Origin: Pseudomonas sp. StFLB209
GTDB lineage: Bacteria > Pseudomonadota > Gammaproteobacteria > Pseudomonadales > Pseudomonadaceae
Direction: 5' to 3'
Assembly (NCBI RefSeq): GCF_000829415.1
Contig: NZ_AP014637.1
Span: 1,376,001 to 1,440,000, forward strand
DNA: 64,000 nt
The notes below the pieces were generated by a model. The model was not told the origin of the DNA, searched no databases, and was given only the letters and a program-made list of their open reading frames with translations. Each line of letters opens with the position of its first letter. Positions within the stretch are counted from its first letter, which is position 1. This document shows, piece by piece, positions 18,270 to 27,200 of this stretch. The position numbers and the translations under genes were made by a program.

Positions 18270-18739
18270 CAGGCCGCGCCGCCCCACTCGATGGCATGCA
18301 AGACCCGCCGGACCTGTCGGGCGCCAATCTCGGTTTCACACAACATGACAGGCTCCTGACCACCCAAGGCACGGTTAGCTCTCGACATCCAGCTGACCGC
18401 CTCTTCCCGGCTCTCAAAGACCTCCTCAGCCAAATGACAAACCGAACCTATCCGGTCAAGCCGCTCGGATGCGACCAGATCCAGGTTTTTGTGCTCTCGA
18501 CGCCGACGCTCCAGGGTTGAGATCGAAGCGTTGAGCAGCGTTTCGAGGCTGCGCTCAGGCAAACCGAACGTAACCCGGATCGCCTGAAAAAGGCTGGCCG
18601 AGAAACCCGCACGAATCTGCACAAGCCGCTCAGACTCACTGAGCCCGACGCGGCCGGAGCTGAACTCCCAAAAGGCAGAAATCACTGCATTGGCTTCGTC
18701 TTTTCTGGCAGCGGATCGGTTCAGGGCTGTAGCGCTCAT
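18269..18739 (-). CDS. Xre/MbcA/ParS-type antitoxin (DUF2384)
   Basis: A 156-residue partner of the RES toxin. An N-terminal helical/HTH region (about residues 30-75, with SASLFQAIRVTFGLPERSLE) is followed by the DUF2384 toxin-binding domain (ASERLDRIGSVCHLAEEVFES, then a final segment ending near HAIEWGG). Start choice is uncertain: the ATG at 18739 has no clear ribosome site, and an ATG at 18772 or TTG at 18775 would add 11-12 residues but lie inside an inverted repeat that looks like the operator. Antitoxin first, toxin second is the usual order. Confidence 0.82.
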   Translation of the reverse strand: MSATALNRSAARKDEANAVISAFWEFSSGRVGLSESERLVQIRAGFSASLFQAIRVTFGLPERSLETLLNASISTLERRRREHKNLDLVASERLDRIGSVCHLAEEVFESREEAVSWMSRANRALGGQEPVMLCETEIGARQVRRVLHAIEWGGAA

Positions 18740-18749
18740 GGGAAAACCG

Positions 18750-18779
18750 TCATTTGAATTGAAAAAAAACATCAAATGA
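18750..18779. promoter_or_regulatory. Inverted repeat, candidate autoregulatory operator of RES-Xre
   Basis: TCATTTGA (18750-18757) and TCAAATGA (18772-18779) are perfect 8-base inverted arms separated by 14 bases rich in A/T. The position just before the antitoxin coding region is where Xre antitoxins usually bind to repress their own operon. Confidence 0.6.
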
Positions 18780-18861
18780 AGCTTACACGCTTTGCTGCGA
18801 ACATAGGTACAGCCTTATGTCACCTGCGGTGCATGAAATGAGACATGGCATCCCTCCCACG

Positions 18862-18880
18862 AATGAGATAACTTCTCAAT
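18862..18880 (+). promoter_or_regulatory. Weak Fur-box-like sequence before the ECF sigma gene
   Basis: AATGAGATAACTTCTCAAT lies 26 bases before the sigma factor start and has an internal TGAGA/TCTCA dyad. Iron control is expected for such genes, but it matches the 19-bp Fur consensus only partly, about half the positions. Confidence 0.25.
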
Positions 18881-18905
18881 CCCATTTCGCCAAGAGCCTC
18901 TCGCC

Positions 18906-19409
18906 GTGGCCGACTCCGACAAGCTGATGCATGACGTCTACAGCGAACACCACGCCGGGGTGTTCAGCTGGCTACGGCGCAAACTCGGTTGTGCACACAA
19001 CGCGGCGGATGTGGCGCAAGACACCTTTGTACGCATCCTCTCGTCTCGCGATGCACTGCTGAGAGCCAGCGACTCGCGGGGCTACATCGCGACCATCGCG
19101 CGTAACCTGCTGATCGACCGCGCTCGCCGTCGACGTCTGGAGCAAGCCTATTTGCAGGAGCTATCGCTGCTGGCGCAAGACCACGAGGGTGCGCCCAGCA
19201 CCGAGCGGCTGTGGGCAACCATTGAGGCGCTGGAGCAGATTTGCCAGATCCTCGAAGGTCTGCCAGCCAGGCCACGAGAGGCGTTCTTGCTGCATTACCT
19301 TGAGGGCATGACCCAGGCCAACGTAGCCGAACAGTTGGGCATCAGTGTGCGCATGGTGCAGAAGTATTTGGTTCAAGTGCTGATTCACTGCCAGCAGGCA
19401 CAGAATTGA
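18906..19409 (+). CDS. FecI-like ECF RNA polymerase sigma factor
   Basis: A 167-residue sigma-70 factor of the extracytoplasmic, iron-starvation group. Region 2 spans about residues 10-75 (EHHAGVFSWLRRKLG, ADVAQDTFVRIL, SRGYIATIARNLLIDRARRRR). Region 4 follows at about 110-165 (LPARPREAFLLHYLEGMTQANVAEQLGIS). It starts with GTG and its stop codon overlaps the fecR-like start, so the anti-sigma factor is translationally coupled. It should direct transcription of the TonB receptor gene downstream when the siderophore is sensed. Confidence 0.9.
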   Translation: MADSDKLMHDVYSEHHAGVFSWLRRKLGCAHNAADVAQDTFVRILSSRDALLRASDSRGYIATIARNLLIDRARRRRLEQAYLQELSLLAQDHEGAPSTERLWATIEALEQICQILEGLPARPREAFLLHYLEGMTQANVAEQLGISVRMVQKYLVQVLIHCQQAQN

Positions 19410-20404
19410 GTGTGAGCCAGCAAACCGATCTGCAACGCCAGGCGGCCCAATGGCTGGTGCTACTGAGCAGTGACGACGAGGCTGAACGGGTGCGGGCCGA
19501 GCAGGACTTTCAGCACTGGAAACAGACCAGCCCGGAGCATGCCCAGGCGGCTGCCGGTATGGAACGTCTTTTGGCCAGCCTGCGTGACATGCGTGAGGAA
19601 CCAGCCAGCGAGCAGCGTCTGCACCGGTTGATCGACAACGAAATCCGCCATACACGGCAGCAACGGCGTTCCGCTCGTCTGGGCACAGCCCTGGGCATCT
19701 GTCTGGTGCTGATGATCCCGGCCTGGCTGAGCTGGCAGCAGCGGCCGGGGCTGTGGTTGCTGGCCGATCTGGATACGCCCATCGGCCAATGGCAGGACAC
19801 CCGCCTGGCAGACGGCAGTCGTCTGACCCTGGCCGGGGGCAGTGCGGTGAATGTGCATTTCAGCGCGACAGGTCGGGAAGTCGAATTGCTGCGCGGCGAG
19901 ATCCGCGTCGAAGTTGCCGCCGATGCGCAGCGCCCCTTCAAGGTCGTCACCCGGGAAGGCAGTATTCGGGCACTCGGCACCCGCTTCATGGTGGACAAAC
20001 AGGCGGGCGCGACCACTCTGAGCATGCTGGAGTCCCGTGTCCTGGCCCGTGCCAGCCAGGCGCAGGATCAAGGCTTGGTGGTAAGCGCCGGACAACAGGT
20101 GCGCATTCACCAGAACGGACTGGGTGAAGTGCACAACATCGATGCGCAGATCCTGGATCAGGCCTGGCAACAGCACCGGCTGATCGCCCGCGGCCTGCCA
20201 CTACCCGATGTACTGAGCCAGCTGGAGCGCCAGTACGCTGGTGTACTGAGCTTCGACCACAGGGCTCTGGCCCACATTCAAGTATTCGCCGCCTTGCCTC
20301 TGGATAACCCGCAGCGCGCACTGCAATTGCTGGAAACCACCCTGCCGATCAAGATCACGCGCCTGACGCCATGGCTGATCAGGGTACAACCTCAGGAGCC
20401 TTGA
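19406..20404 (+). CDS. FecR-like anti-sigma/sigma-regulator membrane protein
   Basis: A 332-residue inner-membrane protein that relays the signal from the outer-membrane receptor to the ECF sigma factor. The cytosolic N-terminus (DUF4880, with QAAQWLVLLSSDDEAERVRAEQDFQHW) holds the sigma factor. A single membrane span lies near residues 93-112 (LGICLVLMIPAWLSW). The periplasmic FecR domain includes RLADGSRLTLAGGSAVNV and REGSIRALGTRFMV. TTG at 19406 and GTG at 19412 are both possible starts. Confidence 0.88.
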   Translation: MSVSQQTDLQRQAAQWLVLLSSDDEAERVRAEQDFQHWKQTSPEHAQAAAGMERLLASLRDMREEPASEQRLHRLIDNEIRHTRQQRRSARLGTALGICLVLMIPAWLSWQQRPGLWLLADLDTPIGQWQDTRLADGSRLTLAGGSAVNVHFSATGREVELLRGEIRVEVAADAQRPFKVVTREGSIRALGTRFMVDKQAGATTLSMLESRVLARASQAQDQGLVVSAGQQVRIHQNGLGEVHNIDAQILDQAWQQHRLIARGLPLPDVLSQLERQYAGVLSFDHRALAHIQVFAALPLDNPQRALQLLETTLPIKITRLTPWLIRVQPQEP

Positions 20405-20543
20405 AAAACTCACTTACCGTTTACCAAAGACCACACCAGCCCTCTGCCCGACCGTCCGCAAGAAAAAAGATGACCGCCGGTTCGCCTTTCTTCTTCTCGC
20501 TCGTTGAGGTTCGAAAGAATCAGATCAGGGGAGACGCTTTATC

Positions 20544-22976
20544 ATGCCACAGCCACGCTTCAAGCCATTGTTACTCGCCATTCAACTGGCCTTCGCCTTG
20601 CCTCTGGCCGCAGCGAGCCTGGCGCACGCCGCCCAGCAACAGACGCTGGTCTACAACATTGCCCCGGGACCGCTGGGCGATGTGCTTAGCCAGTTCGCCA
20701 CCCAGGCCGGAATCGATATATCGGTAGATGGTGGCCAGATCAAAGGTCTGCGCAGCCCGGGCCTGCGTGGCAGCTTCGATGTCCAGCAGGGCCTGCAACA
20801 ACTGCTGACAGGAAGCGGCTATGGTTTCAGCCAGACGGCGGTCGGTTACATGTTGATTGCACAACCTGACCGTAGCGACGCCCTGCAACTGGAAGCCACC
20901 AGCATCATCAGCAGCGCCACTGAAAACCCCAAGGGGCCGGTGCAAGGCTACCTGGCCAGCCACTCCACCACCGCGACCAAGACCGATACCCCGTTGCTGG
21001 AAACCACCCAGTCAATCTCGGTGATCACCCGTGATCGAATGACCGCTCAGGGAGCCCAGACTGTCAGCGAAAGCCTGGGGTATACCGCTGGCGTACATGC
21101 CAATGTTTCGGGCAACAACCCCACCGATAACACACTTATTGTCCGTGGCTTTCAGCAGATCAACGCCAATGCCTACACCGATGGACTGCGCAATCAGCAG
21201 ATCGGCTACTACGCGCCCGAGCCCTATGGCATGGAACGTATCGAACTGCTGCGCGGGCCGGCATCGGTGCTTTATGGTCAAGGCTCGCCAGGCGGCACCT
21301 TGAACTTTGTCTCCAAACGCCCGACATTCACCAGCCACCGGGAAGTGGGCCTGTCCACCGGCAGCGACAATCGTGCCCAGGCCAGTTTCGATGTCGGCGA
21401 TGTGCTGGATGAGCAGAGGACTCTGAGTTATCGCCTGGTAGCTCTGGGTCGCGACGCCGACAACAGCATCGACGGCATCAAGGACGACCGGGTGTATGTT
21501 GCGCCGAGCCTGACCTGGGCTCCCGACGAAGACACCTCGCTGACGCTGCTGACCGCCTACCAGCGCAACAAGAACCTGTTTACCAGCAATATGCCCTACT
21601 CGATGTTCGACGGCTCCAACCCCAACGGTCGGGTACCCCGCCATCGCTCGCTGAACGAACCGGGCTTTGATGCGGAAAAAAGCGAGCAGACCAGCATTGG
21701 TTACGAATTCAGCCATAACCTGAGCGACACCTGGACCTTCAGGCAGAACCTGCGCTACACCCACTACACAGGTTACGAACACCAGCTGTACCGTAACAGC
21801 GGCGTCATCAATGACACCACCATCAATCGCTATTACCAGTTGCGCGGTTATGGCAATGACAACTATGCGGTGGATAACCAGTTACTCGGCAAATTCAGCA
21901 CCGGCCCATTGGCCCATACCCTGCTCACCGGCGTGGATTACCAGCACAGTAAACGCGAGAACCATGTGCAGACCGGCGATGCACCGTCGATCAACGTCTA
22001 TGCACCGGATCGCAGTGTGCGCATCGATACCAGCCGCTATACCAGCATTCTCGACACCCATGAGCGCACCCGCCAGACCGGCATCTATCTGCAAGACCAG
22101 ATCAAACTGGATAGTTGGGTCGCCTCGATTGGCGGTCGTTATGACTGGGCCAGCACCGATACCGACAGCCGGACCCTGAGCGCCGCAACAGGTCTGACCA
22201 GCGGAGGCCTGAAAGCCACCGATGCAGAGGATTTCACGGGCCGGCTGGGCCTCGGCTACCTGTTTGACTCTGGCCTGTTTCCTTACGTGAGCTATAGCGA
22301 GTCTTTCACGCCGCTGAGCGGTACCGATGCTCAGGGTGCGCAATTCAAACCAGAGACCGGCAAACAGTATGAGGCCGGCGTGAAGTACCAGCCGACCGGG
22401 CAAGACAGTTATCTGACTATTGCTGCGTTCGATCTGCGTCGCCAGAACGTGCTGACCGCTGATACCGCGCGCCAGGGTTTTAGTGTCCAGGAAGGCGAAG
22501 TGACTTCTCGCGGCATCGAAGTGGAGGGTACATTCGAGCCGCTGCAAGGGCTCAACCTGATTGCGTCCTACACGACCAGTCGCACCGAGGTAACCAAGGA
22601 TAATCCCAATGCTGCCGGAGTAAGCACCAAAGGCAAGACGCCGTTCCGTACGCCTGAACAACTGGCCTCGCTGTGGAGTGACTACACCCTGCAAACCGGA
22701 CCGCTGGCAGGGCTGGGCTTTGGTATCGGAGCACGCTACACCGGCTCGACCTATGGCGATGCGCAGAACACCTTCAAGGTACCGTCATATACCTTGATTG
22801 ACGCGATGATCAGTTACGACTTTGGCAAGGCAGACTCCCAGCTTCAGGGCCTCAGCGCGCGGGTCAACGTCAAGAACCTGACAGACAAGTACTATGTGGC
22901 AGGCTGTTTTATCAACGTCGCCTGCCTGCCCGGAGCCGAACGAACGCTAACCGCAGACCTCAGCTACAAGTGGTAA
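20544..22976 (+). CDS. TonB-dependent siderophore receptor with signalling (STN) domain
   Basis: An 810-residue outer-membrane receptor. A signal peptide ends near residue 30 (AHA). The STN domain (about 35-110, TLVYNIAPGPLGDVLSQFATQAGI) contacts the FecR-like protein. The plug starts near 150 (ETTQSISVITRDRM) and the 22-strand barrel ends in LSYKW. Plug and barrel motifs such as TKTDTPLLETTQSISV and SIGYEFSHNLSDTWTFRQNLRY resemble FhuA/FoxA/FhuE hydroxamate receptors, so ferrioxamine- or ferrichrome-like ligands are likely, though not proven. Together with the two genes upstream it forms a cell-surface signalling system. Confidence 0.88.
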   Translation: MPQPRFKPLLLAIQLAFALPLAAASLAHAAQQQTLVYNIAPGPLGDVLSQFATQAGIDISVDGGQIKGLRSPGLRGSFDVQQGLQQLLTGSGYGFSQTAVGYMLIAQPDRSDALQLEATSIISSATENPKGPVQGYLASHSTTATKTDTPLLETTQSISVITRDRMTAQGAQTVSESLGYTAGVHANVSGNNPTDNTLIVRGFQQINANAYTDGLRNQQIGYYAPEPYGMERIELLRGPASVLYGQGSPGGTLNFVSKRPTFTSHREVGLSTGSDNRAQASFDVGDVLDEQRTLSYRLVALGRDADNSIDGIKDDRVYVAPSLTWAPDEDTSLTLLTAYQRNKNLFTSNMPYSMFDGSNPNGRVPRHRSLNEPGFDAEKSEQTSIGYEFSHNLSDTWTFRQNLRYTHYTGYEHQLYRNSGVINDTTINRYYQLRGYGNDNYAVDNQLLGKFSTGPLAHTLLTGVDYQHSKRENHVQTGDAPSINVYAPDRSVRIDTSRYTSILDTHERTRQTGIYLQDQIKLDSWVASIGGRYDWASTDTDSRTLSAATGLTSGGLKATDAEDFTGRLGLGYLFDSGLFPYVSYSESFTPLSGTDAQGAQFKPETGKQYEAGVKYQPTGQDSYLTIAAFDLRRQNVLTADTARQGFSVQEGEVTSRGIEVEGTFEPLQGLNLIASYTTSRTEVTKDNPNAAGVSTKGKTPFRTPEQLASLWSDYTLQTGPLAGLGFGIGARYTGSTYGDAQNTFKVPSYTLIDAMISYDFGKADSQLQGLSARVNVKNLTDKYYVAGCFINVACLPGAERTLTADLSYKW

Positions 22977-22995
22977 GCACGCGCAGCAAACAAGA

Positions 22996-23013
22996 AGGCT
23001 GCTGAGGCAGCCT
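22996..23013. terminator. Stem-loop after the TonB receptor gene
   Basis: AGGCTGC and GCAGCCT pair around a short loop 20 bases after the receptor stop. There is no strong T tract, so termination is only suggested. Confidence 0.4.
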
Positions 23014-23765
23014 CATGCGCTACAGGTTTTTGACCAGTAGCCGACGCTGGTGATGACGCTCTTGCGTTGCTCGGCGCTGGCTCGCAGATAAGACAGGCCG
23101 ACATGGAAAGCCCCCATCAATACACCCAAGAGTCGCAGCTGGTATTTGTTGAGCACCCGGCGTACTGATCGCAGCGCCTGTCGCTGCCAGCGATTTTCCA
23201 GCAAGACCGGGAATAACTTACAAATATTGGCACTAACGTCCTAGTAACGTCGGAAAACACCGATACAGAGGCGTTAACTAGTTATCGTAGAAAATCCTAA
23301 ATAAAGCCGATGTATAGCCGACATAAGTCGCATGCCTGCAGTACAACGAAGAAACATCTTTTTACTTGTACTGAAAGAAGCAATTGGCCATCATTGAACA
23401 ATCGTACAAGAAAGCTCGTCCGGCACACCTGCTTGTTCGAACACGAACAACATCAAGCAGCCTGGCCCTGAGCCACGGCGTCTCGAATGATTTCACACCT
23501 GAGCAATGACAGGCCCTGGCGGGTCTGTGGGCGTTCATTGCCTGCACATGCGCGAGCCGCTGAGCGTGGTGGTTGCGCCGGGTGAAATCCAGCTAATCGA
23601 TTCAACCAAACCGCGTGACGTGCGTTAAGGAAATATCTGGCCAGTCATGCCGTTATTTGCCTTACAGATCACGCCGGAATAGTTCAGGGCTGTATCCAGG
23701 CCGCCGCCTGAGATCCCCAGGATCATTTGCAAGCCACACTTTAAAACTGCCATGAAGGACTAAAC
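23014..23765. other. Long intergenic stretch with degenerate coding remnants
   Basis: About 750 bases separate the receptor from the chemoreceptor. A short minus-strand frame at 23013-23204 (63 residues, TTG start, no ribosome site, no family I recognise) could be the tail of a lost gene. A small AraC-like remnant lies at 23506-23628. The middle, 23215-23400, is AT-rich and contains near-repeats of AACGTC and of TAACTAGTTA. The last 100 bases should contain the chemoreceptor promoter. The stretch looks like eroded DNA. Confidence 0.4.
23506..23628 (+). pseudogene. Possible remnant of an AraC-type regulator sensory domain
   Basis: A 40-residue open frame contains LSVVVAPGEIQLIDSTKPRD. This resembles the PGD-LxDSTRP segment of the AraC_binding_2 sensory domain. 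The rest of such a regulator, including its HTH, is not seen nearby. The match is short and from memory. Confidence 0.25.
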
Positions 23766-25391
23766 ATGAACTTGAGGGACTTGAAAGTCGGCACGCGGGC
23801 CGCAGCCATTTTTCTACTGCTCGGGGCGCTGGTGCTGGGCATGGGCGTGACCGCTCTGTTCCAGGCCAAACGTATGGATACTGCGACCGACGAAGTCAGG
23901 GAGGTCTGGTTGCCGGCGGTCATTGCCCTGGGAGACCTGGGCACTGATCTGGGGCGCGTTCGGGCACTCACCCTGCGCGCCATCCTGCAAGACGACAGCG
24001 CCGAGCGCGAGCGGACCCTCAGCATGATCCGCGGTATCAACGACACCATTCCCAAGGTCGTCAAAAGCTATGAAGACACCATTCAGGTGCCAGAAGACCG
24101 TGCCTTGTTCAATGACTTCAAAGCCACCAGTGACCGCTATCACCAGTTGCAGGCCAAGGTGCTTGCCACGCTGCAGGACGGACGCAAGCAAGAGGCGGTG
24201 GATCTGATCAACGGCCCGCTGGTCGAGTACGCCGACAACATGATGGCCTCACTGAAGAAACTGGTGCGCTACAACGCCGATGGTGCCGTCAGTGCAGCCA
24301 AGCTCAGCAGTGATGTTTTCGATGAAGCCTTTGCCGTCATCATCGTCGCCTTGCTGGCCATCTTGCTGGCCATGGCGGTGATTGCCTGGGTACTGACCCG
24401 CAGCATCGTCAGCCCGCTGGCCGACGCAGTGACCGCCGCCAACCGGGTGGCCAGCGGCGACCTGACCCGCGACATCAAGGTCTCGGGCCACGACGAACCG
24501 GCACAGTTGCTGAACGCCCTGAACATCATGCAGCACAACCTGCGTGACACCATTACCCAGATCGCCGCCTCGTCGAACCAGTTGGCCTCGGCCTCCGAAG
24601 AGCTCAACTCGGTAACCGAAGACGCCAGCCGCGGCCTGCACAAGCAGAATGCCGAGATCGAGCAGGCCGCCACTGCGGTGAATGAGATGACCGCGGCGGT
24701 CGAGGAAGTGGCCAGCAACGCGGTGATCACCGCCGAAGCCTCCAAAGGCGCAGACAAGAGCACCGCCCAGGGCCGCGAGAAGGTCAATCAGGCGCTGGAG
24801 TCGATCGAGCATCTGGTCGGCGATGTGTCGACCACCTCCCAGGAAATCGAACAACTGGCCAGCCAGGTCAACGACATCAGCAAGGTGCTGGACGTGATCC
24901 GCTCGGTGGCCGAGCAGACCAACCTGCTGGCCCTCAATGCCGCCATCGAAGCCGCCCGGGCCGGTGAGGCCGGACGCGGCTTTGCCGTGGTGGCCGATGA
25001 GGTGCGCGGCCTGGCGCACCGCACCCAGGAGTCGACCCAGGAGATCGAGAAAATGATCGGCGGCATCCAGACCGGTTCGGAACGCGCCGTGGATGCGATG
25101 CAAAGCAGCCGCCAGCGCGCCACCGCAACGCTGGACGTGGCCCAGGCCGCCAACCAGGCGCTGGAGGGTATTGCCGAAGCGATCAATTCGATCAACCAGC
25201 GTAACCTGGTGATCGCCAGCGCCTCGGAGCAACAGGCCCAGGTGGCCCGCGAAGTGGACCGCAACCTGGTGAACATCCGCGATCTGTCGATGCAGACCTC
25301 GGCCGGCGCCAACCAGACCAGCGCCGCGAGCCAGGAACTATCGAGCCTGGCGGTCGGCCTTAACACCATGATTTCCCGTTTCAAGGTCTGA
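23766..25391 (+). CDS. Methyl-accepting chemotaxis protein
   Basis: A 541-residue inner-membrane chemoreceptor that signals through CheA/CheW. A first membrane span lies at about 11-31, a helical-bundle periplasmic sensor (4HB type) at about 35-190, and a second span at about 190-212. HAMP follows (about 213-265) and then the cytoplasmic coiled coil. The highly conserved tip is [19 protein letters not shown], followed by [12 protein letters not shown]. Methylation helices flank it. There is no C-terminal CheR-docking pentapeptide. The ligand is unknown. A strong hairpin follows the stop. Confidence 0.92.
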   Translation: MNLRDLKVGTRAAAIFLLLGALVLGMGVTALFQAKRMDTATDEVREVWLPAVIALGDLGTDLGRVRALTLRAILQDDSAERERTLSMIRGINDTIPKVVKSYEDTIQVPEDRALFNDFKATSDRYHQLQAKVLATLQDGRKQEAVDLINGPLVEYADNMMASLKKLVRYNADGAVSAAKLSSDVFDEAFAVIIVALLAILLAMAVIAWVLTRSIVSPLADAVTAANRVASGDLTRDIKVSGHDEPAQLLNALNIMQHNLRDTITQIAASSNQLASASEELNSVTEDASRGLHKQNAEIEQAATAVNEMTAAVEEVASNAVITAEASKGADKSTAQGREKVNQALESIEHLVGDVSTTSQEIEQLASQVNDISKVLDVIRSVAEQTNLLALNAAIEAARAGEAGRGFAVVADEVRGLAHRTQESTQEIEKMIGGIQTGSERAVDAMQSSRQRATATLDVAQAANQALEGIAEAINSINQRNLVIASASEQQAQVAREVDRNLVNIRDLSMQTSAGANQTSAASQELSSLAVGLNTMISRFKV

Positions 25392-25416
25392 CCGGTTTCA
25401 CAATCGCGCCAATACA

Positions 25417-25441
25417 AGCGCTGCCAGCCTCTGGCAGCGCT
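25417..25441. terminator. Strong hairpin after the chemoreceptor gene
   Basis: An 11-bp perfect stem, AGCGCTGCCAG/CTGGCAGCGCT, around a CCT loop lies 26 bases after the chemoreceptor stop. A T tract is lacking, but the stem is strong enough to separate the two genes. Confidence 0.55.
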
Positions 25442-25476
25442 GCACCGGTTATGGCCTACTCCACTGACCTCAGTTG

Positions 25477-26547
25477 ATGGTACGCCCCCGCATGCCCTTT
25501 CCTCGCACTGCTTCCATTCCCGCCTGGCTTCGCCCTGTACTACGCCCGTTGCTTGACCCTTATCGCCGCTACCGACACGCCCGGCTGATCCATGCCGCCC
25601 GAATCTCGGTCGGCCTGCTGGTGTCGATCCTGCTCACCAGCGGGTTGAACCTGCCACATGGCGAGTGGGCCTCGGTGACCATGCTGATCGTGATCGGCGG
25701 CCTGCAGCATCATGGCAATATCCGCAAGAAATCCGTGGAACGTGCCTATGGCACCCTGATCGGCGCAGGCCTTGGGCTGTGCGTGGTGGTCCAGCAGGGT
25801 TATCTGGAAATGCCGCTGCTGACCTACACCCTGATGTCAGTGATGTGCGGGTTCTTCGCCTACCACGCCATCGGCAAGGGCGGCTATACCGCGCTCCTGT
25901 CGGCGATCACGCTGTTCATCGTCGCAGGCCACGGGGTCAACCCGATCAGCGACGGGCTGTGGCGCACGGTGGATATTCTGATCGGTATCGGTCTGGCGCT
26001 GGCATTCTCGTTCGCCCTGCCGCTGTATGCGGTGTTCTCCTGGCGCTATAACCTGGCCAGCGGCCTGCGTGACTGCGCCAAGGTGTATGGGCGGATCAGC
26101 CATGGCCAGGCGGTCAACGCCGATGAACACCTCAAGCTCACCGCCAGCCTCAACGCGACCATGCTGCAACTGCGCTCGCTGCTGCCGTCGGTGTCCAAGG
26201 AGGTGAAGATTTCCATGGTCGAGCTGGACACCATCCAGAGCCAGTTCCGGATGTGCCTGAGCCTGCTGGAAATCCTCGCCAATACCCGCCCGGCCAACCC
26301 TGACCCGCTCACCCGGGCGCTACTGGATGCCGACTACCGGCAGAACCGCCGCCGCCTGCTGGGCATGGCCAGGGCGTTGCAGACCGGCGCGACCGAACAC
26401 CTCAACCGCAGCTTTGAAGCCTTGCAGCTGCCCGGTGACGTTCCCGCCGAACTGACCGGTTATCTGCTGATGAGCCAGCGCCTGAGCCACACGCTCGATC
26501 AATTGCAGGCACGTCTGGCCAAGACCTCCCGGCGCTGGAAGTTGTGA
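25477..26547 (+). CDS. FUSC-family inner-membrane protein
   Basis: A 356-residue protein with about six membrane spans in residues 40-190, followed by a helical cytoplasmic part. The FUSC signature is visible: ARISVGLLVSILL, then WASVTMLIVIGGLQHHGNIRKKSVERAYGTLIGAGLG, similar to YccS/aromatic acid efflux (AaeB) proteins. Family members export aromatic acids or similar compounds, but no partner adaptor gene is adjacent, so the substrate is open. The start could also be the ATG at 25492 (MPFPRTAS). Confidence 0.78.
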   Translation: MVRPRMPFPRTASIPAWLRPVLRPLLDPYRRYRHARLIHAARISVGLLVSILLTSGLNLPHGEWASVTMLIVIGGLQHHGNIRKKSVERAYGTLIGAGLGLCVVVQQGYLEMPLLTYTLMSVMCGFFAYHAIGKGGYTALLSAITLFIVAGHGVNPISDGLWRTVDILIGIGLALAFSFALPLYAVFSWRYNLASGLRDCAKVYGRISHGQAVNADEHLKLTASLNATMLQLRSLLPSVSKEVKISMVELDTIQSQFRMCLSLLEILANTRPANPDPLTRALLDADYRQNRRRLLGMARALQTGATEHLNRSFEALQLPGDVPAELTGYLLMSQRLSHTLDQLQARLAKTSRRWKL

Positions 26548-26595
26548 CCGGCAGGCAACACCCCGTACCATGCGGCGCATTGTAAGGAGACGCCC

Positions 26596-27057
26596 TTGTC
26601 CGCCAGCCGCCCGCCCGTTCTTGATGATCTTGACCACCGGTTGATCGCCGCTTTGCAGCTCAACGCCCGCGAAAGCGTGGCCGTGCTGGCCCGCCAACTG
26701 GGCATCGCGCGCACCACCGTGACGTCGCGGCTGGCACGCCTGGAAAAGAGCAAGGTCATCACCGGCTACGGTGTACGGCTGGGTCAGCGAGTGGTCGATG
26801 GCGGCCTGCAGGCCTACGTCGGCATCACCGTCAGGCCGCGAGCCGGCAAGGACGTGCTGCGTCGCCTCGCGACTCTCAGCGAAGTCCAGCAACTGTGCGC
26901 GGTGAGTGGCGAGTTCGACTATGTTGCCTGGCTACGCACTGAATCCCCGGAGCAACTGGACCAGTTGCTCGACCTGATCGGCAGTGTCGAGGGGGTGGAA
27001 AAGACCACCACCTCGATCATTCTCAGCAGCAAGATCGACCGCGGCCAGCCAGTTTGA
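26596..27057 (+). CDS. Lrp/AsnC-family regulator, likely controls davBA
   Basis: A 153-residue feast/famine regulator: HTH at about residues 10-60 (DDLDHRLIAALQLNARESVAVLARQLGIARTTVTSRLARLE) and an RAM ligand-binding domain after it (YVGITVRPRAGKDVL, VSGEFDYVAWLRTESPEQLDQLL). The start is TTG with AAGGAG upstream. It lies directly before davB on the same strand, with 143 bases between. The position suggests lysine-responsive control of davBA. In that gap GTTTTCGTC occurs twice (near 27064 and 27126) and may be part of its operator. Confidence 0.85.
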   Translation: MSASRPPVLDDLDHRLIAALQLNARESVAVLARQLGIARTTVTSRLARLEKSKVITGYGVRLGQRVVDGGLQAYVGITVRPRAGKDVLRRLATLSEVQQLCAVSGEFDYVAWLRTESPEQLDQLLDLIGSVEGVEKTTTSIILSSKIDRGQPV

Positions 27058-27200
27058 ATGGCGTTTTCGTCATAGTGCGCAAGCAGGTCGTCAGATTGCA
27101 TCACCGACGCACAGAGCGACGACAGTTTTCGTCTTATTAACGTGCTCATGCCTGCCTAGACTGTCCTTACCCGTGCCATCGCCACCATTAAGGGACAGCC

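Noticed and set aside
23013..23204. Minus-strand 63-codon frame after the TonB receptor
   Set aside because: TTG start without ribosome site and a stop just upstream; kept only as a possible gene tail in the region entry.
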